Shown here: positions 16,471 through 25,248 of the stretch, in pieces
Layout: each line of letters opens with the position of its first letter
Numbering within the stretch: the first letter of the stretch is position 1
Assembly: GCF_003610235.1 (NCBI RefSeq)
Contig: NZ_RAPR01000002.1
Coordinates: 155,004-219,003, forward strand
Length of the DNA: 64,000 bases
Direction of reading: 5' to 3'
DNA from: Catellatospora citrea
GTDB lineage: Bacteria > Actinomycetota > Actinomycetes > Mycobacteriales > Micromonosporaceae
Made by a program: the position numbers and the translations under genes
Notes under the pieces: model-generated
The model's input: the letters and a program-made list of their open reading frames with translations, nothing else
Told to the model about the DNA's origin: nothing
Databases searched by the model: none

Positions 16471-17535
16471 ATGACGTCACCGATCGGCCTGCACCGGGTC
16501 CTGGAACCGAGCGGGGTATTGCCCCAGGCGGCACTTCGCTTGGACAATTCATTGGAAATCGGGGCAGACGAGGTGCGTATCGCCGTCGAGCGGCTCAACC
16601 TCGACGCGGCGAGCTTCCGGCAGCTGGCCACCAAGCACGCCGGCGACGGCGCGGCCGTCCGCGCCGAGGTCCTGGAGATCATCGGTGCCCGCGGCAAGAT
16701 GCAGAACCCGGTCACCGGCTCCGGCGGCATGCTGATCGGCACCGTCGAGGCCGTCGGCCCGGACTCCCCGCTCGGCCTCCAGGTCGGCGACAAGGTCGCC
16801 ACCCTGGTCTCCCTCACGCTGACCCCGCTGTCGATCACCGACGGGCTCAAGCACTGGGACGGCGGCAGCGAGCAGGTCCCGTGCGAGGGCCACGCGATCC
16901 TGTTCGCCCGCTCCATCGCCGCGGTGCTGCCCGCCGACATGGACCCGGAGCTGGCCCTGGCCGTCATGGACGTGTGCGGCGCGCCCGCGCTGACCGCCCG
17001 CGTGGTGGCGCAGTACGACGCCCCGACCGTCGCGGTGATCGGCGGCGCGGGCAAGAGCGGTTCGCTGTCGCTGGCCGCCGCCAAGGCCGCCGGCGCGAGC
17101 CGGACCGTCGGGGTCGTCCCCGTCGAGCGCGAGCGCGCCATCCTCGAAGGCGCGGGCCTGGCCGACGTCGTCGCGCTGGCCGACGCCCGCAACCCGGTGG
17201 CCCTGGCCGAGGCGGTCACCGCGGCGCTGGGCGGGCGGGCCGCGGACGTGACCGTGGTCTGCGTGGACGTGCCCGGCTGCGAGCACGGGGCGATCCTGTC
17301 GACCGCCGACGGCGGCACGGTGGTCTTCTTCTCGATGGCGACGAGCTTCGCCGCCGCCGCGCTCGGTGCGGAGGGCCTGGCCGCGGACGTGACGATGCTG
17401 GTCGGCAACGGTTACGTGCCCGGTCATGCGGCGTACGCGCTGGATCTGCTGCGGCAGGTCCCGGCGGTGCGGGCGATGTTCGAGTCCCGTCTGCACCACG
17501 AGGCCTCGCGGGCCACGTCCGGCACGGCAGACTGA
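16471..17535 (+). CDS. kdd: L-erythro-3,5-diaminohexanoate dehydrogenase
   Basis: 354 residues. It matches the Kdd family as I know it: an N-terminal GroES-like part (LIGTVEAVGPDSPLGLQVGD), PLSITDGLKHWDGGSEQV, and a nucleotide-binding motif VAVIGGAGKSGSLSLAAAKA at residues ~186-205. It oxidatively deaminates 3,5-diaminohexanoate to 3-keto-5-aminohexanoate with NAD(P). TAGGAG lies 6 bp before the ATG. It heads an operon with the amidohydrolase (4 bp gap), kamD, kamE, kal and the mutL-like gene, which supports the role strongly. Confidence 0.94.
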   Translation: MTSPIGLHRVLEPSGVLPQAALRLDNSLEIGADEVRIAVERLNLDAASFRQLATKHAGDGAAVRAEVLEIIGARGKMQNPVTGSGGMLIGTVEAVGPDSPLGLQVGDKVATLVSLTLTPLSITDGLKHWDGGSEQVPCEGHAILFARSIAAVLPADMDPELALAVMDVCGAPALTARVVAQYDAPTVAVIGGAGKSGSLSLAAAKAAGASRTVGVVPVERERAILEGAGLADVVALADARNPVALAEAVTAALGGRAADVTVVCVDVPGCEHGAILSTADGGTVVFFSMATSFAAAALGAEGLAADVTMLVGNGYVPGHAAYALDLLRQVPAVRAMFESRLHHEASRATSGTAD

Positions 17536-17539
17536 CCTC

Positions 17540-19084
17540 ATGCAGATCTCCGCCTTGCCGGCCGAGCGCACGACGCTCTGGCACAACGCCGTAGTCCGCA
17601 GTCCCGCTGATCCGGGCGCCACGGCACTGCTCACCCGCGGCCAGCAGATCGTGTGGCTGGGTCCGCTCGCCGACGCGCCGACCGCCGACCTGCGCGTGGA
17701 CCTGGGCGGGGCCCTGGTCACGCCGGCGTTCGTCGACGCGCACGTGCACGCCACCGACACCGGCCTGGCCCTGGCCGGGCTGGACCTGTCGGCGGTGCGC
17801 AGCGCGTCGGAGCTGCTCAAGGCCGTGGCCGAGTTCGCGTCCGGGCTGGGCCCGGAGGCCGTGGTGCTCGGGCACGGGTTCGACGAGAGCACCTGGGGTG
17901 CGGCGCAGACCCCGCCGACCGCCGCCGAGCTGGACCGGGCCGCGGGCGGGCGCAGCGTGTACCTGTCCCAGGCGTCGATCCACTCGGCGCTGGTCTCCTC
18001 GGACCTGCTGGCCCTGGCCGCCGACGCGCCGGGCTTCGACGCGTCGGGGTGGGTGCGCCGCGACGCGCACCACGTGGTGCGGGCGGCCGCGTTCGGGCAG
18101 ATCACCATCGTGCAGCGGCGGGACGCGCAGATGCGGATGCTGCGCCACGCGGCGAGCCTGGGCATCGCGGCGGTGCACGAGTGCGGCGGGCCGGGCACGT
18201 CCAGCGAGGACGACTTCACCGAGCTGCTGCGCCTGTCGGGGCAGGGGCTGCCGGAGGTGTACGGGTTCTGGGGCGAGCTGATGGGCGCGGCCAAGGCCCG
18301 GGAGCTGGGTGCGGTCGGCGCGGGCGGGGACCTGTACGCCGACGGGGCACTCGGTTCGCGGACCGCGCACGTCGGCGAGGACTACCTGGACGGCGAGCGC
18401 GGCTGCGGGCACGGTTACGTGACCGTCGAGCAGGTGCGCGATCACCTGCTCGACTGCCACCGGCACCGGATGCAGGGCGGCTTCCACGCGATCGGCGACG
18501 CGGCGATCTCGACGGTCGTGGCCGGGTTCGCGGCCGCAGACGAGGTGCTCGGCACCGACGCCATCCGCGACGCCAGGCACCGGGTGGAGCACGCCGAGAT
18601 CATGGACAAGCGGCTGATCGCCGCGTTCGTGGAGTACGGCATCGTCGCGTCGATGCAGCCGGCGTTCGACCGGCTGTGGGGCGGCGAGCACCAGATGTAC
18701 GCCCAGCGGCTCGGGGTGGCGCGGAGTCTGGCGTCGAACCCGATGGGGCAGATGCACAACACGGGGGTGGCGCTGGCGTTCGGGTCGGACAGCCCGGTGA
18801 CGCCGCTGGACCCGTGGGGCAGTGTCCGGGCGGCGATGCAGCATTTCAACACCCATCAGCGGATGAGCGCGAAGTCGGCGTTCGCGGCGCACACCCGTGG
18901 CGGGTGGCGCGCCGTGCACCAGGATGCCGAGGGCGTGCTGGTGCCGGGTGCGCCGGCGACGTTCGCGGTGTGGCGCACCCCGGCCGGGTTGTCCGGCACC
19001 CTTCCCAGTCTTGAGCAGCACGACGAGCTGCCGGTCTGTGTCCGTACCGTCCTGCGTGGAGAAACGATCTATGAGCAGCAATAA
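17540..19084 (+). CDS. YtcJ-like metal-dependent amidohydrolase inside the lysine cluster
   Basis: 514 residues of the amidohydrolase superfamily (Amidohydro_3/YtcJ branch). The metal-binding HxH is at residues ~68-70 (FVDAHVHATD), with later ligands in AAVHECGGPG, GGFHAIGDAAI and RVEHAEIM, and FGSDSPVTPLDPW with the catalytic Asp. The substrate is unknown; the fold usually hydrolyses C-N bonds of amides or cyclic ureas. No such enzyme belongs to the classical lysine pathway, yet it is locked in the operon: 4 bp after kdd and overlapping kamD by 14 bp. It might release lysine or beta-lysine from an acylated or lactam form (inference). Confidence 0.9.
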   Translation: MQISALPAERTTLWHNAVVRSPADPGATALLTRGQQIVWLGPLADAPTADLRVDLGGALVTPAFVDAHVHATDTGLALAGLDLSAVRSASELLKAVAEFASGLGPEAVVLGHGFDESTWGAAQTPPTAAELDRAAGGRSVYLSQASIHSALVSSDLLALAADAPGFDASGWVRRDAHHVVRAAAFGQITIVQRRDAQMRMLRHAASLGIAAVHECGGPGTSSEDDFTELLRLSGQGLPEVYGFWGELMGAAKARELGAVGAGGDLYADGALGSRTAHVGEDYLDGERGCGHGYVTVEQVRDHLLDCHRHRMQGGFHAIGDAAISTVVAGFAAADEVLGTDAIRDARHRVEHAEIMDKRLIAAFVEYGIVASMQPAFDRLWGGEHQMYAQRLGVARSLASNPMGQMHNTGVALAFGSDSPVTPLDPWGSVRAAMQHFNTHQRMSAKSAFAAHTRGGWRAVHQDAEGVLVPGAPATFAVWRTPAGLSGTLPSLEQHDELPVCVRTVLRGETIYEQQ

Positions 19085-20657
19085 ACTCGGTCTCGACCCG
19101 GCGCTGGTGCACCGGGCCAGGGCGCTGGCCGCGAAGGCCGGGCGGCCCGTGGTGGACATGGCGCGTTCGCACACCACCGTGTCGGTGGAGCGGGCGGTGC
19201 TGCGGCTGTCCGGGGTGACCGGCGCCGACCCCGACGGCATCCCGTGGGTGAACCGCCTCGTGGACGCGGTCCGCAACGACGTCGGCCTGGGCCACGGCGT
19301 GGCGCTGCCGGTGTTCCACGCCCTGGCCGAGCACGGCCTGGAGCCGACGGCGGCGGAGCTGACGCTGCTGGCGCAGAAGGCCGCCGCCGGTTCGGTGCGC
19401 TTCGACCTGCCCACCGGCAAGGCCGTGACCGCGGCGAAGAAGGCGTCGCGGCGGCAGGTCGCGGCGGGCATCAAGCAGATCGACCGCAACCGCGCCGACC
19501 GCGACAAGATGATCAGACGGTACGGCGACCCGAAGCAGCGGCCGTGGATCTACCTGATCGTGGCGACCGGCGACATCTACGAGGACATCCCGCAGGCGCA
19601 GGCCGCGGCCCGCGCGGGCGCCGACGTCATCGCGGTGATCCGCTCCACCGGGCAGTCGCTGCTGGACTACGTGCCCGAGGGCGCGACCCGGGAGGGTTTC
19701 GCGGGCACGTACGCCACGCAGGAGAACTTCCGGCTGATGCGGGCGGCGCTCGACGAGTCCAGCAAGGAGCTGGGCCGCTACGTGCGGCTGACCAACTACG
19801 CCTCCGGCCTGTGCATGCCCGAGATCGCCACCCTGGCCGGGCTGCAGCGGCTGGACATGATGCTCAACGACTCGATGTACGGCATCCTGTTCCGCGACAT
19901 CAACCCGATCCGCACGTTCGTGGACCAGCGGTTCTCCCGCCAGATCCACGCCCGCGCCGGGATCATCATCAACACCGGTGAGGACAACTACCTCACCACC
20001 GCCGACGCGGTCGAGGCCGCGCACACCGTAACCGTGTCGCAGCTGCTCAACGAGTACTTCGCGCACGAGGCCGGGCTCGCGGACTGGCAACTCGGGCTCG
20101 GGCACGCGTTCGAGATCAACCCGGAGCTGCCGGAGTCGTTCCGGCTCGAACTCGCCCACGCGCTGCTGGCCCGGGAGCTGTTCCCGGACGCGCCGCTCAA
20201 GTGGATGCCGCCGACCAAGCACATGACCGGCGACGTGTTCCGCGGCAACCTGCTCGACGGGTTCTTCAACCTGGTCGGGGCGCTGACCGGGCAGGGCATC
20301 CTGCTGGTCGGCATGATGACCGAGGCCGTCGTCACCCCGTGGCTGTCCGACCGCGACATCGCGCTGCAGAACGTGCGTTATGTGCTCGGCGCGGCCGGCA
20401 ACCTGCACGAGGACTTCGTGCCCGCCCCCGACGGCTTCATCCAGCGCCGCGCCCACCAGGTCCTCGACGAGGCGATCGACCTCCTGGAGAAGATCGAGGA
20501 CGACACGCTGCTGAACGCGATCGCCGACGGCACGTTCGGGATCATGAAGCGGCCCGCGCATCGCGGCAAGGGTTTGGACGGCGTCGCCAAGCACGACGAC
20601 GGCTACTACAACCCGGCCACCGAGATCCTGGAGACCCCCGCCAAGGAGGAGCAGTGA
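19071..20657 (+). CDS. kamD: Beta-lysine 5,6-aminomutase alpha subunit
   Basis: 528 residues, close to the family length of ~515. It is the large TIM-barrel subunit of the adenosylcobalamin/PLP enzyme that moves the terminal amino group of beta-lysine from C6 to C5. Recognisable blocks: RHTT-like MARSHTTVSVERAVLRLSG, PWIYLIVATGDIYEDIPQAQ, STGQSLLDYVPEG, TGEDNYLTTADAVEAAHTV and LKWMPPTKHMTGDVF. GGAGA lies 9 bp before the ATG. It overlaps the amidohydrolase by 14 bp and kamE by 4 bp, so expression is tightly coupled. Confidence 0.97.
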   Translation: MSSNKLGLDPALVHRARALAAKAGRPVVDMARSHTTVSVERAVLRLSGVTGADPDGIPWVNRLVDAVRNDVGLGHGVALPVFHALAEHGLEPTAAELTLLAQKAAAGSVRFDLPTGKAVTAAKKASRRQVAAGIKQIDRNRADRDKMIRRYGDPKQRPWIYLIVATGDIYEDIPQAQAAARAGADVIAVIRSTGQSLLDYVPEGATREGFAGTYATQENFRLMRAALDESSKELGRYVRLTNYASGLCMPEIATLAGLQRLDMMLNDSMYGILFRDINPIRTFVDQRFSRQIHARAGIIINTGEDNYLTTADAVEAAHTVTVSQLLNEYFAHEAGLADWQLGLGHAFEINPELPESFRLELAHALLARELFPDAPLKWMPPTKHMTGDVFRGNLLDGFFNLVGALTGQGILLVGMMTEAVVTPWLSDRDIALQNVRYVLGAAGNLHEDFVPAPDGFIQRRAHQVLDEAIDLLEKIEDDTLLNAIADGTFGIMKRPAHRGKGLDGVAKHDDGYYNPATEILETPAKEEQ

Positions 20658-21415
20658 AGACGGTCATCCGCCCGTACGGCGACACCACCGGCGACGGCAT
20701 GACCCAGGTGAGCTTCACCCTGCCGCTGCCGCACGACAAGAAGGCCGAAGGCGCGGCGCTGCAGCTCGCGGCGAAGATGGGCCTGGAACCGGCGATGCTC
20801 GTGCACGCCAAGCAGATGGGCGACGGCTTCACCTTCTTCGTGATCTACGGCAGCGTCCGGCACCTGGTCGAACTCGACAAGGTCCAGGTCGTCGAGCGGG
20901 ACTTCCCGCTGCTGACCGCCAAGGAGGTCAACACGGTCGTCAAGCAGAAGATGCGCCGCAAGCTGTCGGTGGTCGGGGCGTGCATCGGCACCGACGCGCA
21001 CACCGTCGGCATCGACGCGATCCTCAACCTCAAGGGCATCGCCGGTGAGAAGGGCCTGGAGTACTACCGCGAGCTGAAGGTCGTCAACATGGGCGCGCAG
21101 ATCACGGTGCCCGAGCTGGTCGCCGCCGCGAAGGCGGAGAAGGCCGACGCGGTCCTCGTCTCGCAGGTCGTCACGCAGCGCGACGCGCACCTGCACAACA
21201 CCCGCGAGATGTCGGCGGCGTTCCGGGAGGCACTGCCCGCCGACAAGCGGCCGCTGCTGATCGTCGGCGGGCCGCGGTTCGACGAGCTGATGACCGACGA
21301 GCTGGGCGTGGACCGGATCTTCGGCCGTGGCACCACCCCGCGCGAGGTCGCCAGCTACCTGGTCCACGCGTTGATCACCGAGAAGGCCGAACGGAAGAAG
21401 GCAGTCGCAGCATGA
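20654..21415 (+). CDS. kamE: Beta-lysine 5,6-aminomutase beta subunit (cobalamin- and PLP-binding)
   Basis: 253 residues. The B12-binding motif DxHxxG appears as GTDAHTVGIDAIL, with H116 as the cobalt ligand. K127, eleven residues on (NLK), corresponds by spacing to the lysine that forms the PLP imine in the clostridial enzyme. The Rossmann-like cobalamin domain continues (VNMGAQITVPELVAAAKAEK; SQVVTQRD; LLIVGGPRFD). The GTG start overlaps the kamD stop (GTGA) and has AAGGAGGA upstream. It works only as the KamD-KamE complex. Confidence 0.97.
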   Translation: MKTVIRPYGDTTGDGMTQVSFTLPLPHDKKAEGAALQLAAKMGLEPAMLVHAKQMGDGFTFFVIYGSVRHLVELDKVQVVERDFPLLTAKEVNTVVKQKMRRKLSVVGACIGTDAHTVGIDAILNLKGIAGEKGLEYYRELKVVNMGAQITVPELVAAAKAEKADAVLVSQVVTQRDAHLHNTREMSAAFREALPADKRPLLIVGGPRFDELMTDELGVDRIFGRGTTPREVASYLVHALITEKAERKKAVAA

Positions 21416-21792
21416 GTGTCGGATTTACGGTGACCCACCGCAAGTACGTGCCGTACAGCCACGCGCACTACGCGGGCAACCTCGTCGACGGCGCGTACGC
21501 CCTGGCCGCGTTCGGGGATGTGGCGACCGAGGTGTGCATCCAGCTCGACGGCGACGAGGGCCTGTTCGCGTCGTACTCCGACGTGCAGTTCAAGGCCCCG
21601 ATGCGGGCCGGGGACGTGCTGGAGGTCGTCGCGACGGTGGCCCGGATGGGCACCCGCAGCCGCACCATCGACTTCGAGGCGCGGGTCGTGTGCCGGGGCC
21701 GGCCGGACCGGTCCGAGTCGGCGGCCGAGGTCCTCGACCCGCCGGTCACCGCGGTCACCGCGACCGGCACCGTGGTGGTCCCGCCCAAGTGA
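21412..21792 (+). CDS. kal: 3-aminobutyryl-CoA ammonia-lyase (hotdog fold)
   Basis: 126 residues with the hotdog thioesterase-like fold. HRKYVPYSHAHYAGNLVDGAY and YSDVQFKAPMRAGDVLEV are as in Kal of lysine fermenters. The enzyme removes ammonia from 3-aminobutyryl-CoA to give crotonyl-CoA. The ATG overlaps the kamE stop (ATGA), and its own stop overlaps the next start (GTGA). Alone, the fold would only suggest a CoA-thioester enzyme; the cluster makes Kal the best name. Confidence 0.92.
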   Translation: MSVGFTVTHRKYVPYSHAHYAGNLVDGAYALAAFGDVATEVCIQLDGDEGLFASYSDVQFKAPMRAGDVLEVVATVARMGTRSRTIDFEARVVCRGRPDRSESAAEVLDPPVTAVTATGTVVVPPK

Positions 21793-23123
21793 GCCTGCTG
21801 TGCTGTGTCGACGTCGGGTCGACGTTCACCAAGGCGGCCCTGGTCGACACCGGCAGCGGTGAACTCGTCGCGACGGGTTCGCACCGCACCACCGTCGGCA
21901 CCGACGTCCTGCACGGCCTCGACGCGGCCGTGCAGGCGACCGGGCGGACCCCGGACGGGCTGCTGGTGTGCTCGTCGGCCGGCGGCGGGCTGCGGCTGGC
22001 CGTCGTCGGCTACGAGCGCCTGGTGACGGCGCAGGCCGGGCACCGGGTCGGCCTGTCGGCCGGGTCACGGGTCGTGCACGTCGCCGCGGGCCGCCTCGAC
22101 CGGGCCGGGCTCGCCGAGCTGCGCGCCGCCCGCCCCGACGTGGTGCTGCTCGTCGGCGGCACCGACGGCGGCGACTCCGAGACCATCACCCACAACGCGA
22201 CCCGCCTGGCGAACGCCCGGTGGCGGGTGCCGACGGTGCTGGCGGGCAACGCCGACTGCCGCGAGCAGCTCGCCGCGCTACTGGCCGAGGCGGGTGTGCC
22301 GGTCGTCGCGGTCGACAACGTGCTGCCCGCCATCGGCGTGCTGGATCCCGGTCCGGCGCGGGCCGCGATCCGGCAGGTGTTCCTGCAGCACGTCATCGGC
22401 GGCAAGAAACTGTCCCGGGGGCCGCGGTTCGCCTCCCTCGTCCGGGCCGCGACGCCGGACGCGGTGCTGTCCGGCGTCGAGCTGCTGGCCGCCCGCGCGG
22501 GGGAGGACCTGCTGGTCGTCGACGTCGGCGGGGCAACCACCGACGTGTACTCGGTGCTCATCCCCGACGCCGAGCAGCTGGCCGGGGTGCGCGACGAGGT
22601 CGCCGGGGTCATGTGGGCGGCCCGCACCGTCGAGGGCGACCTCGGCATGCGCTGGTCCGCGCCCGGGGTGGTGGCCGCCGCCGCCCTGGAGAAGATCATC
22701 GGGCCGGACGAGGCGCAGGTGCTGGAGCTCGCCGCGGCGGCGCGCGCCGAGCATCCCGGATACGTCGCCGACGACGGCGTCGAACAGGCCGTCGACCAGC
22801 GGCTGGCCGAGCTGGCCGTCACGGTCGCCTTGCGCCGCCACGCCCGCGGTGAGGCCGTCGTCGCCGGGGGTCCGCGCCGCGGCGGGCGGGACCTGCGCGC
22901 GGTGCGCACCGCGATCGGCTCCGGCGGGGTGCTGCGGCACAGCCCGCCGCAGGTCGCCCAAGCCGTGCTGGGCGCGGGACTGGGCGACACCGCCGGTGGC
23001 TGGGCGCTGCCGCGGGCCGCCCGGACGGTCGTCGACGCGTCCTACATTCTGGCCGCGGCGGGACTTCTCTCGGTGGAACATCCTGACGCCGCGGCGGCCC
23101 TGCTCGCGGTTGAGCTGGGCTGA
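21789..23123 (+). CDS. MutL/GlmL-like ATPase, probable reactivase of the B12 aminomutase
   Basis: 444 residues of the actin-like ATPase superfamily (the MutL component found beside glutamate mutase). Nucleotide-binding signatures: CVDVGSTFTKAALVDTGSG at the N-terminus, LLVGGTDGGDSETITHN, and VVDVGGATTDVYSV. It is not the DNA-repair MutL. Proteins of this family sit with adenosylcobalamin mutases and are thought to chaperone or reactivate them by exchanging damaged cobalamin. It starts at GTG 21789, overlapping kal. Role inferred from family and position. Confidence 0.92.
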   Translation: MSLLCCVDVGSTFTKAALVDTGSGELVATGSHRTTVGTDVLHGLDAAVQATGRTPDGLLVCSSAGGGLRLAVVGYERLVTAQAGHRVGLSAGSRVVHVAAGRLDRAGLAELRAARPDVVLLVGGTDGGDSETITHNATRLANARWRVPTVLAGNADCREQLAALLAEAGVPVVAVDNVLPAIGVLDPGPARAAIRQVFLQHVIGGKKLSRGPRFASLVRAATPDAVLSGVELLAARAGEDLLVVDVGGATTDVYSVLIPDAEQLAGVRDEVAGVMWAARTVEGDLGMRWSAPGVVAAAALEKIIGPDEAQVLELAAAARAEHPGYVADDGVEQAVDQRLAELAVTVALRRHARGEAVVAGGPRRGGRDLRAVRTAIGSGGVLRHSPPQVAQAVLGAGLGDTAGGWALPRAARTVVDASYILAAAGLLSVEHPDAAAALLAVELG

Positions 23124-23575
23124 CGTACCGAACTGCGGTGTTCGTCACGGTGGGTGACCACATCGTGAAATTGACCGTGCGGGGCCGCGCCGGTACCGTC
23201 GTGAGGTCCTCCACCGTGCCTGCCGCCTCCCCGGCGGGCGTCGCCGATCCGGCGGCCGGGCGCGGCAGGGGCCAGCATCGATCAGTAGAAAACGATCGGC
23301 ACCGGGTCAGGCCCCGGACGCCGATCGGCCCGAAGGTCGACCGCTGGCGCCGTTGGAGTTGGGAGTGCGGGGCGCGGCCATCACGGCCGCGCCCCGGCCT
23401 TTGCCCGCCCCGCGTGCAGTCTCCCGAGCTTGACTCGGTTGAGCAGCGTGTTCGCGCGGCTGCGGAAGCCGATGAGCACGCCCTGGGGCGCTGTGTAGCC
23501 TTGCACCGGCACCCGATCGGCCGATCATGGCGCGGGTGGCATCCAGGCGCGCCCGGGCGGCGAAAGATTGGTGAC
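23124..23575. other. 452-bp intergenic region after the lysine operon
   Basis: No convincing gene is present: the frames across it are arginine/proline-rich and lack family features. It holds a terminator-like hairpin at 23368-23396, a GATCGGCCGATC palindrome near 23514, and presumably the lnt promoter. It is the longest non-coding stretch in the window. Confidence 0.6.
23368..23396. terminator. Perfect 12-bp GC hairpin, probable terminator of the lysine operon
   Basis: CGGGGCGCGGCC-ATCAC-GGCCGCGCCCCG forms a perfect stem and is followed by GCCTTTG. It lies 245 bp after the mutL-like stop and 180 bp before lnt. The T-run is poor, but GC-rich hairpins like this commonly end transcription in actinobacteria. 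Confidence 0.6.
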
Positions 23576-25234
23576 GTGGTGACTGTGCAGACCCTCGCTC
23601 CGGCGGACGGCGCGACCGGCCCGGACGGCGCGCCCGGCAGCGTGCCCACCGGCGCGGGCGCGCCGCTGCGGCTGCCCGTGGCCCTGGCCCTGGCGGTCGC
23701 CGCCGGGCTGGCGCTGCTGGCCGCGTTCCCGCTGTACGGCCTGTGGTGGACCGCCCCGATCGGGGTGGCGCTGCTGGCCGTCGCGGTCCGCGGACGGCGG
23801 CTGCGCGCCGGGTTCGGCCTCGGCCTGCTCGCCGGTGCGGTGTTCTTCGGGCCGCTGCTGGCCTGGACCAACCTGCACGTCGGCTACGCCCCGTGGATCC
23901 TGCTCACCCTGTTCCAGGCCACCTACCTGGGGCTGCTCGGCCTGGCGCTGGCCTGGATCAGCCCGCTCGCGCGACGCAGGCCCTGGCTGTGGCCGGCCGG
24001 GATCGCGCTGCTGTGGGTCGCCCAGGAGGCGCTGCGCGACCGGGCCCCGTTCGGCGGCTTCCCGTGGGGCCGGCTCGCGTTCAGCCAGGCCGACGCCCCG
24101 ACCCTCGCCCTGGCCGGGTACGGCGGTGCGCCGCTGGTCACCTTCGCCGTCGCGGCGGCCGGCGGGCTGCTCGCGTACGCCCTCGGCGAGCTGATCGCCG
24201 CACGGGCCTGGACGCGCGCCGCGGCCGCGACCGCCGGGGCCCTGGCGGTCACCCTGCTCGGCCTGATCCTGCCCGCCACCACCCCGGACGGCCCATCGGT
24301 CACCGTCGCCGTCGTGCAGGGCAACGTGCCGCGGCTGGGCCTGGACTTCAACGCCCAGCGCCAGGCCGTGCTCAACAACCACGTCGCCGCCACCATGAAG
24401 CTGGCCGAACAGGTCCGCGCCGGGCAGGCCAAGCAGCCCGACCTGGTGGTGTGGCCGGAGAACGCCTCCGACATAGACCCGCTGCGCAATCCGAGCGCCG
24501 CCGACGCGATCAACACCGCGGCGCGGGCCATCAACGCCCCGATCCTGGTCGGCGCGGTGCTGTCCGGCCCGGAGCAGGGCCAGTCCCGCAACGCCGGCCT
24601 GGTCTGGCCCGCCGACCTCGCGCCCGGCGCGCAACCGGCCCAGATGTACCTCAAGCAGCACCCGGTGCCGTTCGCCGAGTACCTGCCGCTGCGCCCGATC
24701 GTCGAACCGATCGCGCAGGCCGTCACCAACCAGGCCAAGCTGCTGCGCACCGACTTCGTCGCGGGCACCGCGCCCGGCGTGCTGACGATGGGACCGGCGA
24801 AGGTCGGCGACGTGATCTGCTTCGAGGTCGCCTACGACGACGTCGTCCGCGACACCGTGCTGGCCGGCGCGCAGCTGCTCGCGGTGCAGACCAACAACGC
24901 CACGTTCGACGAGTCCGAGGCGATGCAGCAGATGGCGATGGTGCGGCTGCGGGCCGTCGAACACGGCCGGGACAGCCTCATGGCGTCGACCGTCGGTGTG
25001 TCCGGATTTGTAACTGCCGACGGAAATGTGCATGATGCATCTGGTTTCAACACCGATGCGATACTCGTGCGCGACCTGCACCTCGGCTCCGGCACCACGC
25101 CGGCGACGAACGCGGGGCCGTGGCCGGAGTACCTGCTGACGCTCGCGGCGCTGGCGCTGCTGATCGCGGCGGGCGTGGCGCGCAGGCGTCGCACCGCACC
25201 GGTGGAGGACACTGGACAGGCGGTATCGGCATAA
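23576..25234 (+). CDS. lnt: Apolipoprotein N-acyltransferase
   Basis: About 552 residues. The N-terminal half has roughly six membrane helices (LPVALALAVAAGLALLAAFP onward) and the C-terminal half a nitrilase-type domain. The catalytic triad can be seen: Glu in LVVWPENASD, Lys in MYLKQHPVPFAEYLP, Cys in VGDVICFEVAYDD. It N-acylates the lipid-modified cysteine of lipoproteins at the outer membrane face. Start GTG 23576 or 23579 (two adjacent GTGs). It sits 14 bp before the mannose synthase gene; in mycobacteria these two domains are fused in Ppm1. Confidence 0.95.
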   Translation: MVTVQTLAPADGATGPDGAPGSVPTGAGAPLRLPVALALAVAAGLALLAAFPLYGLWWTAPIGVALLAVAVRGRRLRAGFGLGLLAGAVFFGPLLAWTNLHVGYAPWILLTLFQATYLGLLGLALAWISPLARRRPWLWPAGIALLWVAQEALRDRAPFGGFPWGRLAFSQADAPTLALAGYGGAPLVTFAVAAAGGLLAYALGELIAARAWTRAAAATAGALAVTLLGLILPATTPDGPSVTVAVVQGNVPRLGLDFNAQRQAVLNNHVAATMKLAEQVRAGQAKQPDLVVWPENASDIDPLRNPSAADAINTAARAINAPILVGAVLSGPEQGQSRNAGLVWPADLAPGAQPAQMYLKQHPVPFAEYLPLRPIVEPIAQAVTNQAKLLRTDFVAGTAPGVLTMGPAKVGDVICFEVAYDDVVRDTVLAGAQLLAVQTNNATFDESEAMQQMAMVRLRAVEHGRDSLMASTVGVSGFVTADGNVHDASGFNTDAILVRDLHLGSGTTPATNAGPWPEYLLTLAALALLIAAGVARRRRTAPVEDTGQAVSA

Positions 25235-25248
25235 ACGTGGAGGTCCCG

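Noticed and set aside
21789..23123. DNA mismatch repair MutL
   Set aside because: The sequence has actin-like ATPase motifs and lies in the lysine mutase operon; no GHKL ATPase features of repair MutL.
23138..23575. N-terminal extension of Lnt from GTG/TTG codons upstream
   Set aside because: The extension is Arg/Pro-rich, spans a terminator-like hairpin, and Lnt normally starts close to its first helix.
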